Below, piece by piece: positions 23,290 through 35,689 of a stretch of 64,000 nt of DNA. The stretch lies in contig CM042143.1 in assembly GCA_023376005.1 (NCBI GenBank), positions 88,447,140 to 88,511,139 of the forward strand. The letters are read 5' to 3'. A program made the position numbers and the translations under genes. Within the stretch, counting starts at the first letter, position 1. Each line of letters starts with the position of its first letter. Below the pieces are notes generated by a model. The model was not told where the DNA came from and ran no database searches. It worked only from the letters and a program-made list of their open reading frames with translations. Origin of the DNA: Doryteuthis pealeii (taxonomy: Eukaryota > Mollusca > Cephalopoda > Myopsida > Loliginidae).

Positions 23290-23560
23290 TTAATTGTAAA
23301 TAATTTTGACTTTTTGGACTGTTGTCCTCATCTTTATTGTTGTATAAACACAACCTTTTGTCCAGTGTATCCAAGCATAGTAATGATCCAACATTGGAAA
23401 TTCTTTTTAATATTTTGACAGTTGATCAAATAAGTATTAAAGAACTTTACTGAAGATCTCATTCAAATAATGAACATTGAGAAAAGCTGGAGGATACAGC
23501 ATCTGAAATGTTTATACATACAATAAAGATGAGGACCATAGTCCAAAAAATTATTCACAT
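23290..23560. mobile_element. SINE family C copy 5, decayed
   Basis: Inverted end modules remain: GGACTGTTGTCCTCATC near 23318 and GATGAGGACCATAGTCC near 23533. The interior is largely unrecognisable. Confidence 0.45.
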
Positions 23561-23766
23561 CAAAAATACAGATTTAAAAATAAGTTTTAATTGGTATTGT
23601 ATTTTTTGTAAATTTTCACTCAAAAATCTGATGCACAAGAAAGCAAATAAACAATTCTTAAAGAAAATCTAATCTTTCAAAATCGGAACTATTTTAAAAT
23701 GTTTAGAAAAAAAAAACTTAAATTCATTTTTTTTTTTTTATTATTAGAACATTTGAGAAAATTATA

Positions 23767-24088
23767 CAGGGTGATTGGAAAGTAACTCCCTATTTAAAAA
23801 CAAAAAAAACAAAAAAAAAAAAAAACGTAAGGACATGCATAACCTGGATTTTTATTTAAAATTCTATACGGGCACCAGCATTCACTTCCAGCTTCTCAAA
23901 CAGCTCGGGAATTAGAATTAAACGTCCAAACATCTTTTATAGGGCTTCGAATTTTGAAACAAAACCTTTTCTAAAAAGAAAACAGCTTTATTTGCCATAT
24001 ATTAAGGAACATACATTAAAGACTTGAGTATGTAACTGCATTTAAAAAAAACTAGTTTAAAATATGGAATTACTTTTTAATCGCCCTG
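23767..24088. mobile_element. Second copy of the mariner-like element, non-coding
   Basis: CAGGGTGATTGGAAAGTAAC at the left and TTACTTTTTAATCGCCCTG at the right, flanked by TA (23765-23766; 24089-24090). Shares CGGGCACCAGC and CTCGGGAAT with the 19.6-kb copy. 322 bp, no transposase block. Confidence 0.78.
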
Positions 24089-24605
24089 TACAAATAAATC
24101 TTGGATATTAAAGAGTTGTTTCCCTTTATGAGATTATTAATATTTATTCTTAAAACTATTCATCCATACTTATCTTTTAGGTGGCACCATTGCTTTGGAT
24201 TGATAAGATATTAAAATATATTTTAAAAAGCAGCTTTACTAATGATACAAGTTGGAGAATGAAATTTTTTTTTTTTTTTTGTACTAAATATAATATTTTA
24301 GTTTGAATGTGAATTAAATCACTTTGTTTTTTTGTTTTTTTTTCTCCTTTATTTTATTTTGTTCCAGTCAATAAAATCTTAATTTTATCATTTCTTGAAA
24401 AAGCATCTTGTGTTTAACGGATTTAAACTTTTGAGAAAGGTAAGCTATTGTGGATTTTAAGTCTTTTCTCTTGAATTTGCAAAATAAATCCTAGAAACAT
24501 GTTTTGGTGTTACGGAGTTGGCGGGCAAAATGATAATTTGAGAGCTCAACTGATGAAGAATTGTTTTATATGCAAAAAGTGTTCAAATAACTCTTGGATT
24601 CTATA

Positions 24606-24842
24606 AACAAGTTGTAGAGCGTCGGACTAGGAACTACAAGGTTTCGAGTTCGAAACCAGCCCTCGCCAACTCAGCGTATGAGTAGCACAGGGATCTGTGC
24701 GGTAAAGTGAGGAGCTGATGGCATGTGTGGCGCTATATCTCAGACGCCAAAACAATCTCCTTGATCTGGCACTAGTGAAAAGGGATAGACTCCCTTGCTG
24801 TCTGGCTGATACCGACTTTAGGCCACCCCAATGACTTTACGA
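24606..24842 (+). mobile_element. tRNA-derived SINE, family A copy 5
   Basis: It has TAGAGCGTCGG, B box GAGTTCGAAACC, and the family body ending at ACTTTAGGCCACCCC. The A box is partly lost. Confidence 0.82.
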
Positions 24843-24885
24843 TTTATAATACTTTCTATACAATAATTTGAATAGAAGGAATTTC

Positions 24886-25310
24886 TCCAATCTAATTCAC
24901 CTGTGAATTCATAGGAGTAACAAGGGAATAAATTCACAAACGGTCCCCAAACCCACATGCATATCCTGGTTAAGGGAAGGAGATGCCCTTGTTTTTCGCA
25001 TATTTTCCAGACGCAGCAACAAGTAAACCAAAAGCCATTGATTCCAGACAGTGATGGAGATGCCCTTTAGATTTTCGTCAGAGCCCCTTTAGCCGGGTTG
25101 TGGCCCTAATATTACTATTTGTGCTTATGTGGTCCTGAAATCTTCCCACCAAAAATGGGCCACAAGGAAGAAAAGATTGAGAAACACCAATTAGACAAGA
25201 AGCAAAAAAATTATTTTCAGAACAGCCAGTAACAGAGCAAGTGTTCAAATTTGTCCCATGTTTGGTTTTATGACATGCTCGGTGGCTAAAATATCCATGC
25301 AAATACTCTC
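24886..25310 (+). repeat. Family G repeat, copy 1
   Basis: Inverted relative to 49365-49700: GTGAATTCATAGGAGTAACAA, TGCATATCC, CAGAGCCCCTTTAGCCGGG, GTTGTGGCCCTAAT. A minus-strand 74-codon frame overlaps but the repeat context argues against a gene. Confidence 0.65.
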
Positions 25311-25830
25311 GTTAAATCTCCTGGCTTCAAGATTGCCTTGGCACCATAATTTAAAGAAGTGCAGTCATATTTTCCTTTCCATTCATCTTGCAAGCAAGGC
25401 ACATTAGTGCCCACTTTCCTCCAACAGGTAAGTCTCTTCTCTCACTACAGATTGTCATCTTTTGTTTTTGTGTTCAAATTTCTCATTTCATAATGAAACC
25501 TCTAACAAGGTTGAAAGACCCGATTAAACTTTTTTACGTATTTATGGCATAAGACGCACCCCCATTTCAGCAGGTCAGATTTAGGAAAAGTTTTTAGTGT
25601 ATTTAAGCATATATTGTTGAAAACGGTCTAGCTGTGCATTACACAAGCAAAAACATACGCTCCTGTTAACCTTGATTATAACAATACCAGCAATAAAAAT
25701 AAAAAAAGATGCATGGAGTTTAGGGTAGGTAAAAATACTGAGCATAAGCTGGGTTAGTGAGCATCATAGAGAAGATTAGCCTAGGCCTACAGGAGGTCTC
25801 AAACTTCATTTACGATGTATAAGAAGCAGG

Positions 25831-25868
<38 letters not shown>

Positions 25869-26336
25869 CCAAAGATTTTTTGGGGGAAAAAGTGTCCTAT
25901 ATGCCATCAAATACAGTAATTGATAAGTAACCTATTAATTATGTACAGTAAGTGTAGCACAGAATTGAAATAACGGTTAATGGAAAAAAAACAGGAATGA
26001 TGGACGGCTTTAGGCTTGTGTTTGACCACTTTTTTGTTTCACCAGCACAAGCCGTGTGAAAAGTAGCTAGAAAAGTCATATTTTGCTGAGTACTGGTATG
26101 AGTAAAACGTATGGCATCTCTTTGTCAAAATCTCCACACGTTTGTTTGTTGGTCAGGGATTCATAAAAAAAAGAATAGAATGAACTCAAAACAAAAAGTC
26201 TTGTCATTAATTAAGAAACAAAATAACACAAGATGCCCCCAGATCCGATCCAGAATAACAAAAGATCCAACTAACGCCACCAACAAAGACCAACCCAGAG
26301 ATAGACAGGTTCTGCTCAACCTAAGATACAAGATAG
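25311..26336. other. Intergenic, no feature recognised
   Basis: Poly-T at 25834-25865 and a 76-codon low-complexity frame at 26111-26341. Nothing supports a gene. Confidence 0.5.
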
Positions 26337-26705
26337 GGTAATCTGAACATTAGCTAAATAAATGAGAGTAACCTTCCCTTGTTTATTTCTTTGAGGAAGC
26401 CATATGTTTTGGTCGGCCATTTTTTATTTCACCGTAATCAATGCAACTGCATATTTTGACATGAAAATATCATAAAATGTGTTCTTAATAACAATTAAGT
26501 TCATTTCAAATAATGCACAAGCACAATTAAGAACACATTTTATGATATTTTCGTGTTAAAACATGCAGTTGTATTGATTCAAACATTCGTATTTTCAGTG
26601 TAGATTTACGGTGAAATGAAAATGGACAACCAAAACACATGGCTTCCTCAAAGTGAAATAAACAATGGGAGGTTACTCTCATTTATGTAGCTAATGTTCA
26701 GATTA
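26337..26705. mobile_element. Palindromic MITE family FB2, copy 3
   Basis: Same termini and arms as the 12.9-kb copy. The left arm has a short deletion after TTTCACCGTAA. Intergenic. Confidence 0.78.
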
Positions 26706-27729
26706 ACGATGATAGCTGAGAGTCAACTAATAGACAGATATAACAGCTCCATGATGAAAGTAATGTATACTATACAACTCTTTCTAAATTTTTTTTTTTT
26801 TTTTTTTAAGTTATGTGATATTTGTTTTCTTGAACAATTATCTTTCTTATAATAAATCTATTAGAACTGATTTGAATTCAGTTGTTTGATTCTCACTGTG
26901 TTCCTAGTCGGGCAGCAGAGAGCCTCTATCAGGTCATAGCGTGGATTCCAATGGCTCGGTCATTACTCTTGGCAGGTCTTTTACATGGTATCCACACAGA
27001 GCTGATCAATGTATGTTTTTGCTGGTCAGCCTACACTGGTGTGTTCATGTGTAGGTGTCCACAGGAGAATGTCATTTAGGAGTTTGTCCATCCTTTACCA
27101 GCAATGTTCAGCATGTCTTCTTCATCCTATTTGTATGGTTTGTGAGATGGGGGGTAAGTGGCTGTACACCTATTTGTGTGTGTGAAGTGATGCTTCCAGG
27201 ATTTGTTCAGCACTCCCTACTATTTCACTTATCACTGTGGGAAGAAAAGGATTCTTGCCTTTTCTTCAGTAGGGATTATGTTCCCTTACTTGCTACGGTT
27301 TGCTGTTTGGTGGTGTGACGACCTAAATATTTAAAAGCAGTCCCACGAAAGTCAAACTTTGTTTCTCCTGGACTCTCCAGTTGTGAGTTAGACTAAGTTT
27401 CTCCTCATCTCTGTTGGACTGGGGGAGGCTTAGCCCCACACCAACAGACAATACATGTACTTGTACACGGACCTTTTATACTCTATGGTTTCATAGAGGC
27501 TTGGCACACCTTTTGTACCCCTCCCCCTTTATCAGAGTATGTTATGTGAGAATTTCTATGCTGTAAATCACAACCTTTTCTTCATGTTCCTCAAACTATC
27601 TTCCAGGGTTCTTTTCTTTAGGACATTTATCTATCCTGTTATGTATTCTTTCTGTTGGACTTAGCTTAGACAATAAAGTCTATTTGTTATAACTCTTTGT
27701 CGGGACTTGTTCAATATATATTATGTTTA
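26706..27729. other. Intergenic, possible solo LTR
   Basis: A more GC-balanced stretch from about 27312 (TGTGACGACC) to about 27714 (GACTTGTTCA), with an AATAAA-type signal near 27671. TG...CA ends and a late poly(A) signal suit an LTR, but no second LTR, primer-binding site or clear target duplication is seen. Confidence 0.3.
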
Positions 27730-28370
27730 CTAGCAAATATATGCACCCTCCGGGTGCAAGTATTTAAGTTTTAATATAATAAAATATCATATTAAATTAG
27801 AAAGGCTAACGAAACTGAATAAGAATGCAGATAAAAAGATTTCGAACAGAGGGGGTATAATCGAAAAATAGAACAACTTTGAAATTAACTCTTCCATCAT
27901 TTTCCATTACTCCAATCTTTCATTGGTAAATTTTCCTAATTTAACTATTTAATTAAAATAGTAAGTAAAGAATAAAATTACAGTTATTTCTTCTTGTTAA
28001 TGGATTTCTTTTAAGATTTATCCCTGAGAGTTTTGCTCATATTCATTAAGATAAAACCAAACCATTAGAAATCAATAATACTAAGCACATATTTATTAAA
28101 ATCAAATTTTAAAAATCAATATGCAAATTAGCCTTCCCATTCACACTGTAATCTGCTATTTTGTTGTATGTATAAATACATTTGCATGTTATTAGTATTT
28201 AGATATGGTCAACAGTTTTAATGATGTATAACAATTTTATTAATAACTGAGGTTTAGATAAAAATAAAATCATGGAGAATGTGATGTAAATAACAAAGGG
28301 AATTGTGACTTGTATAGTAATATAGTTTCGGTTACAGACAGATAAACACACAATCTCCATTATAATAAGA
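27730..28370 (-). mobile_element. Helitron-like non-autonomous element, copy 3 (minus)
   Basis: On the minus strand: TCTTATTATAATGGAGATTG start; perfect hairpin GCACCCGGAGGGTGC, then ATATATTTGCTAG end followed by T. No ORF. Confidence 0.75.
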
Positions 28371-29094
28371 GATGTCACATTTGAGAAAATGATACACCAA
28401 CTATCATTTCATTTCCAACACCTCCAAGGACATAAACATGAAGTAAATGCAAACAAATTTGACTGGAATCTGAACTCTGCTCTCTGATTGCATTTTTTTT
28501 TTTTTTTCAACTCAATACTGCTCTTTCTGTTTATTTTTTAACTTTAGTTAAAGAAAATTTTTTTATAAATATTTTGAAATTTAGATTTAGTAATTACTTA
28601 TAAATATTCATTACAGAATTGCAACTAATTTAACTCTTTGCCTACTATAAACCACTCACAGCAAATCTCCCCCACACCCAAGACTGATGGTTAGTTCATT
28701 ATAATTGAGCAGAAGGAATCGGATTACAATAATGATACGACTATTTGAATAGAATGAGTTCTAAGGTGAATAGATAGTGAAATTTGAAATATTCCATCAA
28801 AACATACCAAGAAATTTGGTGCAGCCATGGAGAAAATTTGGTAGGCAAAGAGTTAAAAAAATGGTTAGTGATTTTACTTATTGTAAAAGGATGTATAGAA
28901 TAATAGTTGGATATGAAAAATTATTCATCATAATCGTATTTTATAAAAAGTAATTTTTATTAATCAAATTTTATCAAATGGTATCCCAATGAAAGGGTTA
29001 AAACATTGTGACAAGTTTTTCATAAAAGTAATTCCTCTTTTTGTGCCTTGATTTTCTTCATTGTTGGATTACACAATTTTCTTTTTAACATTAG

Positions 29095-29455
29095 AAATAT
29101 ATAAAGAGCTATTACAAAATAGTTCAATATGTAAAAAGTATAATAATCTTGATTTAGCTCTCACTTTTTTTTCCTTTCCTTTCCTTTTCATCTTTTATGT
29201 TCCATTGAAACATTAGTGTTATCATGTTCTCTATCTCTATCATATGTCCTTTTTCTTCCGTTTCTTTATAATAAAAATAGAATGGTCCATTATTTAGCTG
29301 AGGTGATGACACTCATGAAAAATTTTGATGTATAAGCAACACCAGATAATCAGGATTTCCATCTTGGATGATTTGAACAGTTTCATTTTTAACCAGAGGG
29401 TGTTGCAAGATGATAACAGTTGTACAATTTAGGAACAGACATATTAATATTAAGA
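29095..29455 (+). repeat. Family E repeat, copy 3
   Basis: AAGAGCTATTACAAAATAG ... GCAACACCAGATAATCAGG ... GGAACAGACATATTAATATT. Confidence 0.65.
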
Positions 29456-29584
29456 TTTTTTTCTTTTTCTTTAAAACTTAAACAATAGAAAATCCTTGAC
29501 CTGTTAATAAACTCCGCTATTTACTGACTGTCACTGCAGTCTATTATCTTGACTACATCACTATGTTCTAGGCCAATGCATACT

Positions 29585-30172
29585 ACCAGCCACCCTGTCG
29601 GCTGGGGTGCATTAGAATGCACCGACTGTACCTCTGCAGAGGGGTAAGACTCCCCCAATGGGGGCCACATGTTGGCCGTGGGTGGCAACACGGGATGCTT
29701 AAGGATAGAACCCAGGTGGATGAGCAGTCCATGACTTGCAATACTCCACTTTGGCCCTATCTTGGGCTAGATGGGTAGTCGGAGAGGCCCCCTCTGAGCA
29801 ATTGGCTGGTCACATCAAGCCCTAGCACCTATATGATTGCCCCAACCCAATTGCCCTTATGGCAACCCCCAACCCCTTTTTATTAGAAGGCGGTGACTGA
29901 GGGTCTATATGTCCTGGGAATGATGTTAAACTCTATTTGATGGTGAGGTTCCAGTTTTGGAGGTTTGGGGAATGCGGAGCACCCCTTCATCACCATTGCT
30001 TCCTGGTCCACTCTGACCCGGAGTGGTAGTACCTGCTAGGGTCCTATCTATGGGTTAAATAGAAAGACATGTTGATAAACAAAATTGTATTATGCATTAA
30101 GAATGAATTTATTTCACAACTTTGTCGGCATTAAATAACCCACTGAGGTTGATATGTCACAAAACAAAACAA
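29585..30172 (+). repeat. Family B full-length copy
   Basis: The most complete copy in the window, from CACCCTGTCGGCTGGGGTGC to the terminal GTTGATATGTCACAAAAC. It is a good seed for a consensus. Confidence 0.85.
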
Positions 30173-30649
30173 ACCATGCTACCAGCAACCAGGAGTGGGG
30201 TCGGCAAGCCTGCTTGGTGGCCCCAAAAGGGAGTTTTATAAATTGTCTATGAATACTACTTAATGAAAAATAGTGTAGTAGTGTTGTACCCCCCACTTCT
30301 GTATCATAGATTGGAGAAACATGAGACCCTAGTACCGTCCCAGATTATATCTGGTCATGGCAATTTCATGTATGCCTGTTTTGCTTTTTAGGTTGTCAAA
30401 TTTGATGAAATCTTTAAAAAATAAAGCAATTGTTAAAATTTCAATTCTGCAGTATTTTCAATGAAGGTTGGCACAGCAATGTCACTGGGAGAGCTGGTGT
30501 GCTATGAATTCATTACCTGGTGTGAAATAATGATGTGGGGGGGAAAAATGCAAAATTTAAGTTTTACGGTTAGTTAATAGTGGAAATTGATTAGGTTAAG
30601 GATGACATGTGAATGGCTGACCTGTTGGCTTTCGATTGGTCGAAAAGTG

Positions 30650-30956
30650 CCAACAGGGTGAAGATTGAAAGTTAATTTTTTCTCAAAGTTGACAGATGAG
30701 TCTGACTGAGGTGTTCGAGTGAGATGCATCGTAATGGTGGTGTATCTGTTCAAGGCCCAAATCCCTCAACTTGGATAGAATAAAATAAAGAGCTCTGGGG
30801 GGGGGGAGAACATCTTGTGTTGATTACTAAAAACTATCAACAGCACAAGACAAGACATCCCAAGAGAACCTAAGTTGTTCCAGACTCAAAGATCAGAGAG
30901 AAGTCAGCCAGCCCAACAGACCCAACTACTCAGATCCAGATAAGTATAGAAATTAC
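30650..30956 (+). repeat. LTR-like or interspersed repeat shared with 55 kb
   Basis: AGAACATCTTGTGTTGATTA and AGACAAGACATCCCAAGAGA match the reverse complement of 55280-55370. AATAAAATAAAGAGCTC looks like a polyadenylation signal. FB1 copy 5 follows immediately. Confidence 0.45.
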
Positions 30957-30958
30957 GG

Positions 30959-31078
30959 TTATTTCCTATAAGTCTAACATGAACAAAGGAGAACCACTCT
31001 TGACTGATAAATCATTTATTTATTTTCCCATTAAACTAACCCTAACCACATCTTTCCTAGTAGATCAATAAATAAGAA
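30959..31078. mobile_element. Foldback MITE family FB1, copy 5, right arm lost
   Basis: Intact left arm GGTTATTTCCTATAAGTC and core; the right arm ends at TAGATCAATAAAT. AAATTAC occurs just left of the element and again at 31084-31090, suggesting the arm was deleted after insertion. Confidence 0.65.
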
Positions 31079-31649
31079 AAAAACAAAATTACATACTCCT
31101 TCAATTAGATGCCATGTAACATATTCACGTTGATTCCTGATGACACTTACAACCTACTACACATACCAAATCGATTCACACACACACACACATACATTTA
31201 GAGTTATCTACAACTCTTTAAATGATCCCAAAATATTGCACTGGTTCACCTAGCAAAGATTAGTTTTTCACTTAGTTTATCTATCCTTTCCCTCCGCTAA
31301 ATGTGATGCATACCAAATCTGAAAGGACAAGTTGGTATTTACCAAACCAACACTCAATCGCAGACAGGATTTCACAATCACAATGATCACATAGTTTTAC
31401 CACACCAAGCAAAAATTATGAAATTAACACACTGACAGGATGTTCACTTAGTTGTTTTTTGGGTTTTTTTGGGTTTTTTAATTATAGTAACATCCTAACC
31501 TCTGCCAGGATGCAGAATACAAATAGTTTGAATTCGTAGTCTGATTGCCATACCAAGGATAAAGAGTCCTGTCTGCCCTACTATTTACCCATAATCTTCT
31601 GCTGATATATATTTTTAGAAATTCAATTTACAAGATCATTCCATAATTT

Positions 31650-32125
31650 TTTCATTAGCATTGGATCATTCCATGAATAGTAGGACATTATGATAATCTA
31701 ATTATTACAACGGTTGATATGTTTACTTAAGAGCTATTGCTAAATCATTCAATATGTAAAAAATATAATCTTTAACTCTCTCTCTCACTTTTTCTTTCTT
31801 TCTTTTCATTATGTTTAATTGAAACAGATTAGCATTATCGCTTCCAAGTACTCACCTCCTCTATCTTTTCCCTACTCTTTCTCGCTTTCTTTTTTACTTA
31901 TATTTTTTCTGTGTAGCATGTCCTTTTTCTTCCCTTTCTTTCTTTATAATAAAAACAGAATTGTCTATTTAGCTGAGGTGACAACACTAAGAAATAAGAA
32001 TCTGGCGGATAAGCAACACCAGATAATCAAGACTTACATTTTTGCATTTCATCTTGGACGATTTTTAACAAGGGGTGTTGCAAGATGATTAAGGAACACC
32101 AGTATTATATATATATATATATATA
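31650..32125 (+). repeat. Family E repeat, copy 4
   Basis: AAGAGCTATTGCTAAATC ... GCAACACCAGATAATCAAG ... GGAACACCAGTATTATAT, ending in a (TA)n tract at 32105-32125. Confidence 0.65.
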
Positions 32126-32284
32126 CAATCTAGTTTTGTTTTAAGGAATATTTTATGAAGCCAGTATGTCCAGCTATTGAATAAAAATGTTTTGCGTCTT
32201 ATCTGTTATTAGTTTATTTACTGCTAAATACAAAACAAAAGATGAACAGCTAATTCCACTATTCTTACCAGGATTAGCACATTC

Positions 32285-32500
32285 TGCAACTGTTACACCT
32301 CCAAATGTCTTATGGATATGGTGACCCTAGTTCAAATCCTTGATGAGGCTGTTTGCATTTCACATAGTGCTAATACCCTTGCATCCAACTATTCTCCCTC
32401 AAGCTATGGGTACATAGAGTAGACTGGGCTCTTTAACTTTGGCAACTGGTCTAAGAGAAGGAGAACTCTGAATTCAAACCTTTTTTAAACTAGTACTAGT
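32285..32500 (+). mobile_element. tRNA-like SINE family K, copy 2
   Basis: GACCCTAGTTCAAATCC (B-box-like), GTTTGCATTTCACATAG, ATCCAACTATTCTCCCTC, GACTGGGCTCTTTAAC. Gives the uninterrupted reference for the 56.8-kb copy. A further body fragment lies at 11060-11215. Confidence 0.6.
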
Positions 32501-32673
32501 ATGAATTTGAGGATCATAGTGAATAACCGATCAATTTTAATGGGATGTCAACCCATCTAAAGTTATTTCATACTTAGAGGTTAATGAATTATGTCTGTAT
32601 GTTAATATTTACATTTTTGGGGGGTAGTTTTTAAGTTTTTGTTTTTGTTGTTTTTGTTGTTTTTTTTTATTTT

Positions 32674-33247
32674 GGTACTAATGCAGAATAGTGCGCAAAA
32701 AATAATATCATTAGAAGTGCATTTTACATGTAAATAGCATTAGCTGTCAGAAAATCCTAAAGTACTCTAACCCTAGCGCCTCAAAAGTTTTGGGTATATG
32801 GGGTAAGATGAGGTTTGGGGGTTTTAAGGTTTAAATGTAGCTGGATATTCTTGGTTGCATGTTCTTAAGGTTTTTGCTTTGTATCCCATCTCATTTGTGG
32901 GTCGCTCTGAAAAGAAGGAATTTAAGGAACAAAAAAGAGACAAAGGCAAGAGGGAGCTTTATGAGTTAGGCTTTATTGACCGTGGCAAAGGGATATTCCC
33001 CTGGCCGAGGAAGCGACTACACTCAGTTAAGGCCGGAACTCGAATGGCTGAGAGATTCTTTTGGGGGTCGGGGGGACAGTCCTTTTTGTTGGACATGTGC
33101 AGAGGGTTCTTCCGGTTAAGGCCCCATGGGAGTTTTTTCAATTTTATTTTAGTTTTATTTAATCCCCACAGGTATTCCCATGAAATGTAATGCTTTTTTA
33201 TACGTAATCTAATGATATTATCTCTTGCGCGCTATTCTGCATTAGTA

Positions 33248-33249
<2 letters not shown>
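32674..33249. mobile_element. TIR element with an unrecognised 111-codon ORF
   Basis: Inverted ends GGTACTAATGCAGAATAGTG / CGCTATTCTGCATTAGTACC with the following GCGC and ATAATATCATTAGA also paired, about 42 bp. Flanked by T-rich DNA. Inside, 32855-33190 (+) is open for 111 codons with basic and aromatic stretches (KKEFKEQKRDKGKRELYELG, GIFPWPRKR). I do not recognise a family. Local GC is above the surroundings. Confidence 0.65.
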
Positions 33250-33281
<32 letters not shown>

Positions 33282-34203
33282 CACATGAATGTGAATCCTT
33301 TTTAAACAGATCTATTTAAACCATTGAGGGGATCTTAACAGTTACTACAACTCCAGGTCAGAGTATACTTGGTAGTGGAGTCTTATCCTTCCGCAGAGTG
33401 ATACACTCAGCGTATTCTATGCCTCGTCGACAGGGTGAAATAAAAGCAATACTTTTTCTTTTTAAAGCGACGAAATTCATTCTGTTCGCATTTTATCCCT
33501 TTGCAATAAATTTTGCAATTTTAATTCAGAAAATATCTAAGTTGGACCGGAAATTCGTCTGACGCCGGCACGCTAAAACAGCGTAAATTAAGGCATGGGG
33601 TCTGGACGACCAAAGATGAAAATTACCTAAATTTTTACTGAAAAAATCTCATTAGATATTGAAGTGGTGGTGGGGTCCTCGTGGATACTCCCACACACTC
33701 TGTTCCACTCATTTGTGCGGTTTGGGGACATTTATTTCTTAGCTTCTTATGTGACACTCGTACTGTATGGTTAGTGGGTGGGAAAATGATGTCATCAAAA
33801 GTGTCTAGCTTATTTTCTTTCTTCTTTTCTTTTTTCATTGAAGAAAGAAAAAACACTTCCGATTTAATGAATGAATTTTCGACAATTAACTACAAACGCC
33901 CACTACAAAGAGAATGAAAACGTTTGTTAGAATAACAAGAAAGTATATTATAGCACTTTCCACTTTACTTAAATTGTTTTCTTGATCGTTAAGACAAGAC
34001 CGGAAGAAAACATAACAGAAAACAAGAAAGAAATTAAGTTTATAATCAACAAAATAATTTGCTTGTTTATATCATAAAGCGAGAAGATATTCCTTTCTTG
34101 TGAAAAAGAAAAAAGTTCAATGAATTATTGTTAACTTAACAATAATTCATTGAACTTTTTTTCTTATTCATATTATTTTTTTATTTTTTCATATTCTTGC
34201 TAA
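33250..34203. other. Intergenic, no gene recognised
   Basis: Poly-T tract at 33250-33280. A short inverted repeat AGTTCAATGAATTATTGTTAA / TTAACAATAATTCATTGAACT at about 34113-34158 forms a strong hairpin. Short frames only. Confidence 0.5.
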
Positions 34204-34734
34204 CTAGCAAGAACATGCGCCCCGGCGTAAGTATTTAAGATTTTAATCTAATGAAATATATTACATTAGACTAACCAACGAAATTTAATAACGCTTATAA
34301 AAAGATTACTTATTTTATTTATATTTTAATTGGTTTATATATATTATATAAAATCATTCATAGAATTGAAGAAGTAAACAATTACAGATCAATGACCCCA
34401 AGTAATTATTTAGTAAACTCGGTTTTGTTAAAACCAGTATGCAAATTAACGACACCATATTATGTATTGTAAACCTTTATTTCTTAGTGATATATAATAA
34501 GACACATTGCAGGATTTTAAACGCACTAATAATATGGGCTTTTTTAGGCAAATCTAACTCAGGTTTTCGTAGAGGTATCGTTAATAAGATAAGATTTATT
34601 CTATTTATAAATAATTTTGACTATAAATTGAATACTCGTTTATAAAGTTACGCAATTCCTGGGGGTATTGTGGTGTAACCAGTGACGTAGCGTCGGGTAC
34701 AGTGACGTAGATACTGAATCTCCATTATAATAGA
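34204..34734 (-). mobile_element. Helitron-like non-autonomous element, copy 4 (minus)
   Basis: On the minus strand it starts TCTATTATAATGGAGATTCA and ends ACGCCGGGGCGC then ATGTTCTTGCTAG. The hairpin sequence differs from other copies but still pairs (CGCC/GGCG). Confidence 0.65.
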
Positions 34735-34762
34735 ATATAGAGAGACGGGTAAGATACGTTTG

Positions 34763-35065
34763 GATCGTGGTGTAATGGTTAGCAAGCTAGTCTCGCACAC
34801 CCATTAATACTGAAAAGTGAGTTCCATCCTCACTAGATGCCGTATATTTGCAACCTTGTGTCACATCCTACCTGTGGCGAACGGGTTGGTTTTAAAAACC
34901 TACCTTTCACATGGATATTGGCGTCCCATCGTGGTAAAATAATTAGCAAGCTAGTCTCTCAGATCTGTTACTACTGAATAGTGAGTTCGATCCTTGTTGG
35001 GTGCGCCAAACTTGCAACCTTACCACATCCTCCCCGTGATGAACTGGTTGGGTAAATGCTTACGT
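34763..35065 (+). mobile_element. tRNA-derived SINE family L, head-to-tail dimer
   Basis: Two tandem units (34763-34910 and 34924-35065). Each has GTGGTGTAATGGTTAGCAAG or GTGGTAAAATAATTAGCAAG (A box), GAGTTC[C/G]ATCC (B box) and a 3' GCAACCTT...ACATCCT...GGGTTGG end. Confidence 0.7.
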
Positions 35066-35283
35066 TTATATTTGTACATTTTGTCTTTAACGTTATTAAA
35101 ATTAACGGTTAGCTCATTAATGCCATAAAAATGCACAATTTGATCATCTTTCGGTACTCAGTTGTGGTAGCCTTGTGTCAAACTATCATACGTTTTTGCT
35201 TTTTCAATCAAGTGTTTGCACAAATAGCTCCCACCCCCTTGAAATTTACACTAATTTTCTCAAATTTACTTAAAAAGTATTTA

Positions 35284-35412
35284 CAAGCGGTAATATAGTT
35301 ATTTACTTCGCTTAATTGTGTCACAAGACCAGGTGTATAGGGCACCCAGTGAGAATCGAACTCGCTAACAATGGTCTTCTAATCTAACTTGCTAACCATT
35401 TACACCACATAT
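35284..35412 (-). mobile_element. tRNA-derived SINE family L, minus strand
   Basis: The minus strand reads GTGGTGTAAATGGTTAGCAA and GAGTTCGATTCTCACTGGG, well-preserved A and B boxes. Confidence 0.65.
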
Positions 35413-35689
35413 GAAATGCCCTAAGAGTGGTAATATATCCACAGCGCAGATAACATTCATTTTTAATCATTTGCTTTTTATTTCTTTTATTAGTAAAGTC
35501 CCCAAAATACATCTAGCTACAATTCGGTTATTGGCCATATTTCTTCGGTTTTTTCCACCCCTCCCCCATCCCATCAATAAAATGTCGGTCAGTAACCTGC
35601 GAGTGATTGCCTTTAGAACCCTATCTCAACGCCCGTGCTGTAACTGCCGCTGGTCTAGGTGGAAAGAAAACGTTAATGCCTCGACTGAT

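Noticed and set aside
24361..24440. Alternative last exon of DTWD2
   Set aside because: No acceptable match to the family's C-terminal tail; the read-through stop at 19340 is simpler.
26111..26341. 76-codon Lys/Asn-rich frame
   Set aside because: Low complexity in AT-rich DNA, ends at a MITE boundary, no homology recognised.
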